Shown: positions 21,001 through 33,330, numbered from the stretch's first letter. The stretch: 64,000 nucleotides of DNA from Simmondsia chinensis (GCA_018398585.1 JAGTTD010000016.1:21003212-21067211), one strand, 5' to 3'. The notes: generated from the sequence alone by a model not told the origin. Numbers and translations are program-made.

Positions 21001-22090
21001 TGTTTATTTGTGAAGGTACTTCTGTGAATGGTTTGTTTATGTTATATTTAGAAAAGGACTCTATTAATTGTTCATATGAATCTAACACCAGCTCACTTGT
21101 CCTACCTTATAAGAGGAAATACTTTGAAATGGAGAACGCCTACACATGGCGCCAACACCTAGGTTACATTAATTCGAACAGGATCCAAAGACTAGTAAAA
21201 GATGGATTGATAGAACTTTGGACTTGAAGTCCTTACCAGTCTACGAATCCTACATTGAAGGTAAAATGACCAAGTTAGTCTTTAAGAGTAAAGGATATAG
21301 GGTTGGTGACTTGCTTGAGCTGGTTCACAAAGATATATGTGGAACAATGAATGCTAAAGCAAGAGGTGGGTACAAGTATTTCATCACTTTAACAGATGAT
21401 TACTCTTGATATGGATATGTATACCTGATGAAACATAAGTTTGACCCTTTTAAAAAGTTCAGAGAGTTCAAGGTTGAAGTTGAAAAATAGTTAGGTATAC
21501 ATGTTAAGACACTTCGATCGGATCGAGGTGGGGAATACCTTTCAAGAGAGTTTCTAGATTTCTTAACTACAAATGGGATAAGATCTCAACTTTCTACTCC
21601 AGGCACTCTGCAGCACAATAGTGTTGCAGAAAGGAGAAATAGGACACTATTGGAGATGGTAAGGTGCATGATGAGTCATGCTACTTTACCAATCTCTTTT
21701 GTGGTAATGCGTTGGAAAGAGGAGTATATCTCCTTAGATTAGTTCCATTGAAGTCAGTTCCTAAAACACCTGTGGAGTTATGGACTTGGTGAAAGCCATG
21801 TTTAGGACACCTTCGAATTTGGGGATATCCAGCACACGTGTTGAAAAAGAATCTTGACAAGATGGAATAGAGGACAGAGGTGTGTTTGTTCGCATGTTAC
21901 CCTAGAGGAATGAGGGGTGGTCTTTTCCACAATCCTTCTTAACAAAAGGTGTTTGTAAGTGCAAATGCCAAGTTTTTGGATGAGGACTTTGTAGTAGACT
22001 ATAAAGTTAAAAGTAGAGTAGTGTTAGAGGAATTGAGAGATATTGACACTATTTCAAAATAGCTAGAGACATCTTGAGACACTGTCGATG
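21000..22090 (+). pseudogene. copia-1 integrase
   Basis: The zinc-binding region is in 21145-21260 (WRQHLGYINSNRIQRLVKDG, then CESC altered to YESY). The core begins LLELVHKDICGTMN (21313-21354) with the first Asp, then ARGGYKYFITLTDDYS. Later blocks LRSDRGGEYLS (about 21508-21540) and a VAERRNRTLLEMVR block (21623-21663) carry the second Asp and the Glu. Both zinc cysteines of the first pair are read as tyrosine, so zinc binding is lost. Confidence 0.85.
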
Positions 22091-23060
22091 TGTTAAATAC
22101 ACCTACAGATGGAATCAAGAATGCTCCGAGTACACGAGAGCCAAGGCATAATGGGAGGATAGTCAGGGCACCTAACAGATTCATAACCGGGCCCTTAATG
22201 GTTGATTGTGATATTGAGTTTGATCCTGTTAACTACACTGAGGCATTAAAAGACAAAGATGCTAACCAGTGGGTCTTGGCAATGAAATTTGAGATAAAAT
22301 CCATGTATTCTAATCAGGTCTTGGAACTTTTAAAGGTGCTGAAAGGCATTAAGCTCATTTGGATGTAAATGGGTCTACAATAAGAAGAGAAGAGTGGATG
22401 AGAAGGTAGAGACCTTTAAGGCAAGACTGGCTGCTAAGGGTTTTACGCAAAAGGAAGGTATCAATAATGATGAGACCTTCTCATCAATAACCATGCTAAA
22501 GTCCATTAGGATACTCTTGTGGATTGATGCTCATTATGATTATGGGATTTGGCAAATGGATGTCAAAAAGGCCTTTTTGAATGGTCATATTGATGAACAC
22601 ATCTATATGTTGCAACAAGACGGCTTCATTGGCAAAAGTCGAGAGCATAAGGTATGCAAACTGAAGAAGTCCATTTATGGACTGAAACAATGATGAGGCT
22701 AATGGAATATTAGATTCAATGAAACAATCAAGATCTATGGGTTTGAGTAATTGGTTAATGAACCATGCGTGTACAAGCAAAAAACATGAGAAAGTAGTGA
22801 CTATCTTAGTATTATATGTGGATGACATACTACTCATTGGGGATGATATAGGTGCCTTATTAGGTGTAAAGATTTGGTCGTCAAGTCAATTTGATATGAA
22901 GGACCTAAGAGAAGCCATCTATATTCTTAGGATTAAGCTTTTACGAGATCATAAGAGTAGGATGTTGAGTTTGTCTCAGGCTGCCTATATTGACAAGACA
23001 TTGTCAAGGTATCGCATGGTAGACTCTAAGAAGGGGTCATTAATTTTCAAGCATGGAGTC
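22090..23060 (+). pseudogene. copia-1 reverse transcriptase
   Basis: Starts at YTEALKDKDANQWVLAMKFE (22231-22290). DEKVETFKARLAAKGFTQKE, WQMDVKKAFLNGHIDEHIYM and KLKKSIYGLKQ follow in a frame open at 22394-22693. LVLYVDDILLIGDDI (22806-22850) holds the catalytic Tyr-Val-Asp-Asp. A frameshift lies near 22370 and a TGA after GLKQ. The catalytic box itself is intact. Confidence 0.9.
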
Positions 23061-23089
23061 CCTCTCTTTTTTTTATATTTTTATTTTTA

Positions 23090-23740
23090 GAATAGTGTCC
23101 TACGACCCCTCAAGAGGAAGAGCAGATGAGGAACGTACCATATGCTTCAGCTGTGGGAAGCCTCATGTATGCTATTTTGTGCACGAGACCAGATATCTAC
23201 TATGCTATTGGTATGGTGAGTATATATCAATCTAACCCAGGTCCGTTGGGCTGGGAAGTAGTAAAGCATATTCACAAGTAGTTGAGAAGGACTAGAGATT
23301 ATATGCTAATCTTTCATAGTGATAAGCTGGTTCTAGTGGGCTATACCGATTCAGTCTTTCATTCAGATAGTGATACAAGATGTTTGATGTCTGGAAATGT
23401 CTTGACCCTTGGAGGTGGGGCCATCAGTCGGAGGAGTGTCAAGCATTCTTGCATTGCTGACTTAACCATGGAGGCAGAATATGTTGCAACTTTAGAAGCT
23501 GCAACGATGTCTTGTTGGCTTAGAAAGTTCTTGAAGGATCTTGAGGTTGCTAGAGATGGTCTTACTCCTATCACGGTCTTAGAACCTTGAAGACAGATGA
23601 CGTCCAAGCACATTGAATGGAAGTGCCACCTCATTATAGATTTTGTGGGGAAGGGTGGGATAGTGATATTGAAGATTGATACAAGAAATAACCTTGCAAA
23701 TCCTTTTACAAAGACTTGGACTTAGAAGACTTTTTAGTCA
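23090..23740 (+). pseudogene. copia-1 RNase H and Pol C-terminus
   Basis: The frame 23282-23590 contains LVGYTDSVFHSDSDTR, with the first catalytic Asp, and GGAISRRSVKHSC, then LTMEAEYVATLEA with the Glu. The tail degenerates at about 23600-23740 (a KHIEWK-like block). It ends about 50 bases before the polypurine tract. Confidence 0.85.
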
Positions 23741-23789
23741 CACTTTGAAGGGATGGGGATGAGGTGTATGGTTAATTGGATTTAGGACA

Positions 23790-23799
23790 AGTGGGAGAT
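23790..23799 (+). other. copia-1 polypurine tract
   Basis: AGTGGGAGAT immediately precedes the 3' LTR. Copia-2 has AGTAGGAGAT at the same place (26095-26104). The tract primes plus-strand DNA synthesis. Confidence 0.7.
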
Positions 23800-25700
23800 C
23801 ATAGGAAACAGTGTCCTAAAAATCCAATTTTTGTAAATATTTTTGTTAGAAAATAAAATTTAGTAATTATCACTTTCATTAAAATTGTATCTATGAGTTC
23901 ATTATGCATGCTATTTTCTTTTAAATAACATCCATGAGATGGATGTAGTCCTCAAATAATGTTTCAATGTTTGCTTTAAGTGGGTAATGGAATTATGCCA
24001 CAGATAGACATAAAACAAATGGAATGACATGTTATTTAAAGATTCATAGTCGGTGACAAGTTTGGACTACTTGTTTGCTAAGGCTATAATATGACACTTT
24101 AGATAACCTGTCTTGGTCATGTGAATGGTGATCCAAAAGTGTTGTATTGGTGTTTGCAACGAGATTGATGCACTGAAGACCAAGTGAATTACTCTTATCT
24201 AGACTACTATTGGAAATTAGTGATTTATAATGTACTATTTGACTGATGACTCTAAATCCTAAGGGTACTTTGGACGTATGCATGGAGTGTTATTTATCTT
24301 GGTATACTAAAAGTTAGGTCCCTTGATGTGACCGAAGTTTTACGTACATTGGGTAACGGCATGAAGTGTGGCAGGTATCAGGTGTTCAATATGGAATCAA
24401 TAGTCTCTTGCGAGATATGGATGTCCCCTTAGTTGATTTGCAAGTGTTTGGATTAATTTGGAAACTTTAGCCAAAGTGTTCCAAGTGTTTGATATTTGGA
24501 ATTTATACTATAAATTTATTCATGTATAAATGAATACTTCGAAGAAGGCCAAGTTGGGAACTAATGGAAAGGCTGTGAGAAATATAATAGTAGTAGTTAT
24601 AATCATTTTTCTCATGGATATCTCATAGAGGGGCTGTTGTTATCAAAATAGTCTATTTAGGAATTATCGAATAAATAATTTAATTCTAGAGTGCAGTAGG
24701 ACTCATTTAGTGGAATAAAGTCCTGTTAAATGGTAATCAAATATTATCATGAGACGATAATTAGTTTTGACCCATTTGGAGCCATAATTAAATTGTCCCC
24801 AAGGTCTTGCGCTAGCCTCTAAATTTATACTATCTGACAAATGTTGAAGGAATTCAAGAGTTGAGTTATTTATTCATCAGATGAATTATATATTCATTAG
24901 ATGAGTAAATTTAATTATCCTAAACGATATCCATTAGATGACTAAATTTATTTTGCTAAAATAAAATTCATGAGATGAATTCATACATGTGGGAAACCAA
25001 AAAAAAAAAAAGTGAAAATCCGTGCACAAGGCGCTTTGCCAATCATGGGTCAACCCTTGTCATAGCGTGACAGGAAGTGGCACGATCTGAGTCTCTTAGG
25101 ACGCGCCAATACTCTCGCGATGTCCTACACACCAATTCGTGCCTTTGGGCGAGGGCCAATCAAAATGCGCCATGTGGCGCATATGAGCTGGGTGCACAGA
25201 GGAGATTTCAGTAGCTTAAACGACATCATTTTGTTTAATTTTTTTTGCATCCCACATCGACCTTTTATGCATCCAATAGCCTATTATAAATAGAGGTCTT
25301 AGAATTAAGGTTTAGCAATCATTAAAAAATAATTTTTTAAAAGTATTGACTTTTGGAGAATTAAAAGAGGAAATATTTCCTTTGAAAATTTTCTCTTCAG
25401 TTCAATATTTTCGGAGCCCACACTCCAGGTATTTAGAAGAGATTGCGTAAAAGGGTCTTGCAGTCTCAGTGATTTATAGGAGGGACAATGCGGTCTACAT
25501 TCAGGTATTTTTTTCTTTCTTTCCTTTTTCTTTTGTTTTTTATTTTTCTATTTATTTACAATATTTATTATGCTAGTTATTTCCATGCTATTATTGCGAA
25601 TGTATTAGTGTAGAGGCATGTAGGTTTAAATTAGGAATTTTAAATCATTCCGATGAGTTAATTATGATTAATTTAGGGAACATTTTTGAAATACGTCCCA
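23800..25700 (+). repeat. copia-1 3' LTR
   Basis: About 1.9 kb. It aligns with the truncated 5' LTR from 24443 to the end, and with the copia-2 LTR (26105-27950) over most of its length. The start CATAGGAAACAG corresponds to TGTCAGAGCTGG of copia-2, so TG has become CA. A TATA-like TATAAATAG occurs near 25285. It ends ATACGTCCCA. It contains the palindrome ATGCGCCATGTGGCGCAT near 25167-25184, absent from the 5' LTR. Confidence 0.8.
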
Positions 25701-26094
25701 TAGGAGGAGTGTCAAGCAAATTTGTAGCGTTGACTCCACCACGGAAGCCGAATATGTAGCGGTTCAGAAGCTGCCAAAGAGGCTTGTTGGCTAAGGAAGT
25801 TCCTTATGGATCTTGAGGTAATAAGTGAGGGTCTTACACCCATTTCCATTTATTGTGACAACTTGGGTGCGGTAGCTAACTCTAAAGAGCTCAAGAAACA
25901 CAATCGGTCCAAGCATATCGAATGAAAGTATTGCCTCATTCGAGACTTTGTGGAGAAAGAGGAGATTGCAACTTTGAATATAGATACCTCAAGAAACTTG
26001 GAAGATCCTTTCGCGAAAGCTTTGACTAAAAAATTGTGCGAGTTTCATTTAGATAGGATGGGAATACATTGTATGGCAAATTGGGTTTTGGACA
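25701..26094 (+). pseudogene. copia-2 RNase H C-terminal fragment
   Basis: Begins RRSVKQICSVDSTTEAEYVA, the same block as copia-1 RRSVKHSC...MEAEYVA, so it is a second, related element cut exactly inside RNase H. The later frame contains a CDNLGAVANSKELKKH-like block. Everything upstream in copia-2 is missing. One-base shifts near 25770 break the frame. Confidence 0.8.
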
Positions 26095-26104
26095 AGTAGG
26101 AGAT

Positions 26105-27950
26105 TGTCAGAGCTGGTGCCTTAGGGAATCTATTTTATGTAAACTTTTTTATTAGTGAATAAAAGTTGTTTATTGTTGTCTATTTAATTTACGAGTCTTT
26201 ATGCACGTGTGTTGTTTTCTTTCAAAGCACATACCAGGAGAAGGATGTAATCCTTAAATGATATTTGGGATATATTTTTTTAGTGAATAATAAGATTAAA
26301 ACACAAAAGGATTAAATAACATTTAATAATGCTATTTAATAATTAGTTCGTAGTCAGTAAAGAATTTGGGTTACTTGTCTACTAAGGCTATAAGATGACA
26401 TTTAGGTAACTTGTTTTGATTATATGGATAGTTATCTAGAATGTTATATTGGTGTATTACAATGAGATTTACATTGAACTGGATCATGTGATATGCTTAT
26501 TTTTGTGCTACTATCAGAAGTGGGTGACTCATTTATTTTGTTTATACAATGATTTTTAATTCGGGAAATAGTTTGAACTTGTGCATAGAATTTTAATTGC
26601 TTGATGTGCTAAAAGGATTAGGTTATTACGTCTAATCGGGATCTTACTTTCATTGCGCTATTGCTTGAAGTGTGGCGGGAATAGATATTTTACTAGGAAT
26701 CTGCCATGTTAAATGTCTCTTTAGTTGATTCGCAAGTATTTGAATTGATTCCATAGATTTTGGCAGAGCATTCCTCATTTTGGAAATTTGGAATTAATAT
26801 GGTTAGTGATTTAATCGATAAGGGCGAGTTGGGAACTAAGAAGGGAAAGCGAGAAAGAATGATAATAGTAGTTTAAGTTATTTTTTTGCATGGACATTTA
26901 TTAGAGCGGTCAATTGTGAGTAAACTATTATCGAAAAATTTAACAAGTAAATATATTTACTTATAGAGTGCAGAAAAGCTTATTCAGTGGAATTATATTT
27001 TACTAAATGGTAATCAATTGTTAAAATGAGATGATAATAAGATTTGAACAATTTAGAGATGGTAAATTTTCCCGAGGTCCCTACGCAAGCCTCTAAATTA
27101 TGCATCTAAAAGAATAAAAGAATTCATGGGAAGAATTATTTTATTCAAGAGTTGAATAAAATTATTATTTCATTAAACCCAAAAAATTCATGGGATGAAT
27201 TATTACAGGAAAAATAAAAAAGGTTAAAACGAAAAATACGCGCAGGCTAATCGGAGTGCGACATTGGATTGCCCCCACCCTCCCTGGCCAACTAGTGCCC
27301 GACATGTGTGGCTTGTTGGGTCCTTCACTTGGTGGCGGTCCACACAACGAGGTGCGAAGCCAATGGTAGGGTGCGACGTGGCACCCTGCAGCGAACTAAA
27401 TAAAGGACGTGCCATGTTTTGGTATTTTTGGATAATTATTTTTGGTGTTTTATCCTTACTAAAATACAGTTTTACCTTTTATTTTAAATTTTAAATTGAA
27501 TTTGTCAAGTTTTGAGACTCCTATAAATAGGTGTGCCTAGCTCATTTGGGTTTAATTCAATTGGATTGATTTTCTCTCAATTAATTACAGAATTAGAAGA
27601 GAGAAAACCTTTTTCCCCATTAATTCTTTAAATGTTTTAAGATTTGCTTAGTTTCACGCCCCCCACTCATTTGGTTCTAAAAGAGGAATAGCGGAGAAGA
27701 TCTTGGAAGTATTATTGGAGTATCTTTACACTTGAGGTCTACAACGAGTTATGAGATTTCTCGACTTATACTTTTAAATTCATATTTAATTTTTTATGGG
27801 TATGTCATCTATGCTATGCATTGTTATGTCTAATTAGAGTTAAAGACTAGTATGTATCTAAATTTGGGAATTTTAAATTAGGATTCCGCTGCGCCCGATA
27901 TAATTGCAGTATGTAATTTAGTTTACAAAATTAGAATTTTCCACCCAACA
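26105..27950 (+). repeat. copia-2 3' LTR
   Basis: About 1.85 kb, beginning TGTCAGAGCTGG after the polypurine tract and ending CCACCCAACA. It is similar to copia-1 LTRs in the GTTGGGAACTAA block, the AGTGCAG...GTGGAATTA block, and the CCGCTGCGC block near the end. A TATA-like CTATAAATAGG is at 27521-27531. Beyond the last CA, Tat-2 gag sequence starts at once. The short plus and minus frames at 27165-27494 are not believed to be genes. Confidence 0.8.
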
Positions 27951-29380
27951 GTGCCAAACCTACCCCTTCAAGACAAATTAACTAACCTTATTGAGCAGAT
28001 GTATGAGCTAGGCCTCAGAAGGATTAATAGACTCCTATATAGTTAACCGTGCCCTAACTACATCGACAGGATACCCTTTCCCTCGAGCATACAAGTTCCC
28101 CGTGTTTACCCTCTTCTTAGGAGGAGAGAGCGTATCTACTCTCAAGCATTTGGTAAGATTCAACCGCCAATGTAGGGAAGCAACTGACAACCCATACTTG
28201 AAACTTAGGCTGTTCCCTAGTGTTGCGATAGAGACTGCCTTTTTGTGGTGTACATCAGTTTACCACATAATTTCGTCTACAATTAGGACGACATGCTAGA
28301 CAATTTCATGCCTAATTCCAAAGAATGGGACTAGGAACCTCCATGGCACACTTGGTTCTAATGAGAAAAAAGCCAAGTAAATCTACAAAGCATTATATTA
28401 ACCGGTTCAGAAGAGCAAGGTGAAAATGCATAGTGGCTCTCCCTGAGGTTGAATATGCCAAGCTAGCTTTGAATGCCTTGGATATTGAGTTCTGGAAGTA
28501 GTTTGAAGGCTCAAACTTCACAACTGTCTTTTAGTTTTTGGAATTTGCCGCTAGGTATGAGGCTGTCTTGAAGGAGGAAAGCCTTAAGAAAAATAGCATG
28601 TAAGGAACCTACATACATGATCTAATTGACAAGGAGGACAACCCTCCGTACAAAGTTAACATTGCTGAATACGTCAAAGGGCCTCCTATGGTTTGTAATC
28701 CTTTAGTAAAGAAGGATGTTAAAGCCAGGAAGCCAAACCTATCCTATGATTTGAGAAAGTACTCATTTTACCTCTCAAGAGCCGACATTATATTTGATTG
28801 GCTTGAGGCAAATAGTAAGCTCTAGGTTAGGGGGAACATAAAAAACCTGACCCTAATACACAAAAGGGAAAGGTATACTATAAATGACATGATTCATTCA
28901 ATCACTCAATGAACAATTGTGTACTTTTAAAAAATGTAGTTCAAGATGCCATCGTGACAAGGGAATTTGTTTTCCCTGGAGAAGGACACATGGGCATTGA
29001 TAAAGACCCTTTCGCTAGTCATGTACAAGTGAGCATGATAGAGGCAGTCAAGCCTCGAGATATCTATGGTGGTGAAACTAAGGGTAAATCTCTTTACAAG
29101 AGGAGTGCGGATAAGGAAAGGTTGGCTATAGCCAACACCTTTTTTGACAAACATCTAGAGTAAGGGGCACTCAATATCCCCAAGACTTCAGTTGAGTTAA
29201 GAGATGGATTTTGCAAGTGGCATAGCATGATGGAGCATCCAACGTGTGAATGTGCCACCTTTAAGAGGTTCATGAAGAATCAACTAGAAAAAGGCACCAT
29301 TTTTCTCTCAAGAGAAGAGGAGTGAACCATGGAAATATCCACTAGTGATCACTAGCAAACTATCTTCCCCACCAAGGAGG
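27951..29380 (+). pseudogene. Tat-2 Gag, broken
   Basis: A FPRAYKFPVFTLF block leads into LKHLVRFNRQCREATDNPYL and LKLRLFPS (28100-28230), a retrotransposon capsid signature typical of Tat Gag. A middle part is open at 28909-29163. The frame between is broken by many stops. No start codon survives because the left edge is cut by copia-2. Confidence 0.75.
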
Positions 29381-30245
29381 AGGCAATGAGGAGCTTCATG
29401 AGCCCTAATCATGAACATTGTTAAGGTTGTGGTCATAAGCTAATATCAGATATGAAGAAGCTAGATTTATACCCAATGAAAACAACAGTTGTCTCAAAGA
29501 ACGCCTCATTCGTTGACTAACTCATGGTCTCACTTCGAAGGCTCAACTGATCATGAGGACTGCGCATTCGAAGAGGAACCCAAAATACCACCTGATTGAA
29601 GTGGAAAATAATAAGGTACCATGACAACTAGGACAACAATCCTCAAGAGTTCACTTTGGCAATGTATGGAGGAGAAACCAATTCAAGCTAGGAAATGATG
29701 GCCCTATGCAAACTCAAAAAAGGAGGTTGCTTCTAAAGAAGGTAGCAAACTGAAGGGCTTTACTAAAGACTTGTTTGGCCAAGGATTCTGATGAGGAAGA
29801 TTAAGGCCACGAGGAAACGTATTCCAAATCAATGGATCTTTAGGATCCAAAAGATGAGGCAAAACCATTAGCTACTAACGGTGAAGGTAAGTGACGAAAG
29901 AAGCTTAAGAGGTGGGCTAGTTTCTTATCTTCATAAGGAAAAGAATCTTGGTGGTTCTAGCTGCGGGCTTGAAGAACATATGATGACGAGAAGGATTAAA
30001 GTCCCCTTGACATCAATCTACTGTGTTAATTCAACATGGTCAGATATAGAGACTGACTTACACAAGGAAGAGCTCCACAAGCTAATGGTGGAGTCTAAAA
30101 CCTCTGAGGTTGAACCAAAAGATCAACTTCAAAACCAGCACGTGCAAATTTATGATAGTCCTAAAAAGGAGATGAACCGGGGATCTGGATACAGTTTAGG
30201 TCAATCCCTGAACAAGATGATGTCAAAACTGTAGTACTCCTTCCC
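29381..30245 (+). pseudogene. Tat-2 Gag C-terminus and linker
   Basis: Includes HEHC then GCGHKLISDMKKL (29410-29466), a probable decayed zinc-knuckle region, and a block near 29570-29700 shared with Tat-1 544-903. The frame 29881-30234 is open for 117 codons and rich in Lys and Glu; its ESKTSEVEPKDQ part has no recognised domain. Confidence 0.55.
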
Positions 30246-31116
30246 TTGGATTTTATGGCAACTGAGACACAGGGGAGCCTCGAAGGGGATGTAATAGTAG
30301 CAGATGAAGATCCCCAGTTGAAGCTCATGGCTGATGTAACAAGCCCCACAGGTAACTCTAATCCCTTTTCTTTTAAGGTTAAAACTCCAACATCCAAGTC
30401 CACTGATAACCTTCTTGACGTGATGAAGATGATGTTTGATGGTCCTACCACTGCCACCAAACACATTAAGCCTCTATACATCAAAGCTAAGTTTCATGAC
30501 ATCTTGGTGAATAGGGTCTTTGTGGATAATGGTGCAACCATCCAAGTCTTACCTTCCTACATGTTGAGGGTTATTGGTAAATCTTGAGATGAATTGATAA
30601 CTTTGGATGTGGCAATCCGTAGCTTTTCTGGGAGCCACCATCAAGTCTGCAAGGGTTATCCCAATTGAATTGAACTTTGGCAACCCAAGTAAGCTGACAA
30701 CCTTCTTTGTAGGGGATACCACCCCAAGAAACAATGCGCTACTTGGGAGAGATCGGCTACATGTCAACTATTGTATCCCTTCTTCACTTCAATAGTTAAT
30801 CTTTTGGGACCATGACAAATATGAGGTTGCTATGGCAGATAACAAGCCATTCATGGCTTGCTCCAACTTCCTTGAGGAAAAATTCAATGAAGACGGTGTG
30901 GGACCATTACATGTGAGAAGGACCCCTCCTCAAATTGCCCAACATGAAAAACTAGTAGACATCCTTGAGAGCCCACTCACTGAAGCTAGGATTGATCAAG
31001 TTGATGTGGAGTCAGATGGCTCTTACTTCTATGGAAGCATGAGAGCCCTTTTTGATGAAGGGGACCTTCAAGGCACGCAAAAAGTCTTATGGAGGGAAGC
31101 CAAGACTTCCCAATAA
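30246..31116 (+). pseudogene. Tat-2 protease and following conserved region
   Basis: VNRVFVDNGATIQVLPSYML (30508-30567) is the active-site block. The frame 30246-30587 is open through it and stops at TGA after IGKS. The rest of the protease continues at 30607-30790 in other frames. A further open frame, 30832-31116, begins MADNKPFMACSN and matches Tat-1 3585-3869. Confidence 0.75.
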
Positions 31117-31239
31117 AGGCAAGAAGTGCCATCTCCTCAGCCATTACAAAGTTGGTGGCTTGGCGTGCTAAGGATCAATTGTGGGTATATCAACAATTTA
31201 TCTCTAGAAATGGCTTTGAAGTCCAACTAGTATGAGAAA

Positions 31240-32420
31240 AAGAGCTAGAGTTGTTTGACCTAAGAGTAACACCAGTTAAAATGGAGGACTTGAGGGATGA
31301 AGTACAGGATCCTCTCCTCGACGTTAACTTGGTTTAGTAGAAGACCCAAGACCCCCTATGTGAGTGCTCTGCTTTCTGAAGAGAAGAGGAAGCCATATAT
31401 GACCTTGCTCTTTGAGTTTAAGGACTGCTTCACTTGGGGGACCATTACAAGATACTTGTCCTCGACAGAAAAGAGGTTGAGCATAGGCTATCTATCAAGC
31501 CAGGCTCGTGGCTGATAATTCAGGCCCGCATAAGAGTGTCTCAAGGAGTGATAGATTTGGTCAAAGAGGAAATTGAAAGACTCTTGAAGGCCAAATTCAT
31601 CAGAATAGCTAGGCACATTGAGTGGTTGGCAAATATCATTCCGGTTATTAAAAGGAACGGCAAAATTAGAGTCCGTGTTCATCCCAAATATCTATATGTA
31701 GCCATCCCAAAAGAAAAAATATCTTATGCCCATAGCTGAAGTTCTCTTTGATTTAGCCTTAAGGTTGGAGATATTATCTTTTATCGATGGCTATTACGGG
31801 TAGTACTATGTCATGATTGCTTCGAAAGATATTTGGAAAGCTGCAGTTAGATGTCTTCGGTCAATAGGGACCTTTGAATTGGTGGCCATGCCGTTTGGAT
31901 TAAAGAATGCCGGTGCCACCTACCAAAGAGCCATGAACATGATCTTTCATACAGAAGTATTTAGCGATGACAATGAACATGATCTGTCATACAGAAGTAT
32001 TTAGAGATGACATTTTGGTCAAATCATAGTCCCAGATTGAACACTTGGAGGACTTGAAAGGAGCATTCCTACGAATGACGAACCACAGTCTCAAAATGAA
32101 CCCACTGAAATGTGCCTTTGGAGTTTGTGCTAGGAATTTCCTAGGCTTCTTGGTGCACCAGAGGGGGATTGAGGTTGATATAAATGAAGCTAAGGCCATT
32201 AAAGAGGCCAAATCACCTTCGAGTAAGAAGGAGCTCCAACGCTTCTTTGGGCAGGTTAATTTCTTAAGACGTTTTATTTCAAATATTGCAGAAAAGACTA
32301 AAGTCTTCTCTCGACTGTTGAGACTCAAGTATGACATGGACTTCAAGTGGGAGGAGCCACACCAAAAAGCCTTCAAGGCCATCGAGGATTATTTGATCAT
32401 GCCACCAGTGTTGATTCCAC
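31240..32420 (+). pseudogene. Tat-2 reverse transcriptase
   Basis: RT fingers: EVEHRLSIKPGS (31473-31508) and ERLLKAKFIRIARHIEWLAN. Palm: a VAMPFGLKNAGATYQRAMN block (31881-31940), then the catalytic box read as FRDDILVKS at about 31996-32026. Thumb and connection: a MNPLKCAFGV block (32094-32125) and LQRFFGQVNFLRRFI (32232-32276). The box has Phe-Arg-Asp-Asp and sits in a 40 bp tandem duplication that shifts the frame. Tat-1 lacks most of this domain. Confidence 0.85.
31933..32012 (+). repeat. 40 bp tandem duplication over the RT catalytic box
   Basis: 31933-31972 and 31973-32012 are direct copies differing at two positions. Forty is not a multiple of three, so the copy breaks the frame and doubles the sequence coding the Asp-Asp pair. 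Confidence 0.9.
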
Positions 32421-32700
32421 CTAAGCAGGGAAAACCGTTGAAGATCTATGTCTCTGCTTCTGATGAGTCAATTGGCTGTCTACTTGTACAAGATAATGAG
32501 CAAGGGTATGAACCGGTTGTGTTTTACCTAAGCCATTGTCTAAATGAGTGTGAAATCAAATATTCTTTCACTGACAAATTGTGTCTATCTCTGTATTACA
32601 CATCTATAAAGTTAAGACAGTGCTTCTTAGCATTTACCATCTATGTGGTTGCTCAGACAGATGTCCTTAATATGTGCTGGATAGACCCTTAATGTGAGGA
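32420..32700 (+). pseudogene. Tat-2 first (RT-linked) RNase H
   Basis: LKIYVSASDESIGCLLVQDN (32440-32499) has the first catalytic Asp, and CEIKYSFTDKLCLSLYY follows where the usual Glu-Lys-Leu block is read as Asp-Lys-Leu. The frame 32045-32692 is open for 215 codons and joins RT thumb to RNase H, the longest pol frame left in Tat-2. Confidence 0.8.
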
Positions 32701-32859
32701 AGACTAAATAAGTGGAGTATTGCTTTACTTTAGTTTGAGTTAATATATGTGTCACAAAAGTTAGTAAAGGGTCAAGCTCCAGTAGACTTCCTGGCTAACC
32801 ATCCAAATATTCAAACTGAATCAATCCATGAGCAAGGTGGACTCTTCGTAATTGAAGTG

Positions 32860-33330
32860 GTCCCTTGAAAACTATATTTCGATGGTTTGAAGATAAAATC
32901 TTGCGCCAGAGTGGACATTGTGATTGAATCCCCTACTAGGATCATCACTAAGCTTGTTGTTACATTGGTAGGCAAGTGTTCTAACAATATGGTTGAATAC
33001 GAGGCATTGATTATTGGCCTGGAGACTCTCTTATAAATGAAAGTCCCTAATATAGAAGTAAGAGGGGATTCACAATTGGTCATTTGCCAACAAAAAAGAG
33101 GATTTCAATGTCTAAGTGACACCTTGAGTAACTATATCTCAATAGTGCAAGGTCTATTAAGTAAGTTTGACAGTGTTCAGTTTGAACATATACCTTGTGA
33201 ACAAAATAAGGGAGCTAATGATTTGGCCCAATTAACCTTTGTTTGCAAACTGCTAAGGACATGGTGTGAACAAACTATGGTCATTAAGAAAAAGATTTTA
33301 GACCGTGACCTTGAGATCCCTAAGTCATTT
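32860..33330 (+). pseudogene. Tat-2 second, archaeal-type RNase H
   Basis: LYFDGLKIKSCA carries the first Asp, CSNNMVEYEALIIGLETLL the Glu helix, and EVRGDSQLVICQ the next Asp (33055-33090). CEQNKGANDLAQLT (33199-33237) is the last block. This full set supports assignment to the Tat group. A stop at 33034-33036 divides it. Confidence 0.85.

Larger units (their letters stand above)
17990..25700 (+). mobile_element. copia-1: Ty1/copia element with both LTRs, 5' LTR truncated
   Basis: Order: partial 5' LTR (17990-18907), primer-binding site, long leader, gag, protease, integrase, RT, RNase H, polypurine tract, full 3' LTR (about 23800-25700). Integrase precedes RT, the copia order. The 5' LTR lacks about the first 640 bp, so the left boundary is a break and not the original end. 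Coding frames carry many stops. The right side abuts a related element (copia-2) without a visible target duplication. Confidence 0.85.

Noticed and set aside
22496..22837. 113-codon minus-strand open frame
   Set aside because: Shadow of the copia-1 RT.
27165..27494. Overlapping short frames in a GC-richer patch
   Set aside because: Inside the copia-2 LTR; no match to a protein family.
31987..32382. 131-codon minus-strand open frame
   Set aside because: Shadow of the Tat-2 RT thumb and connection.
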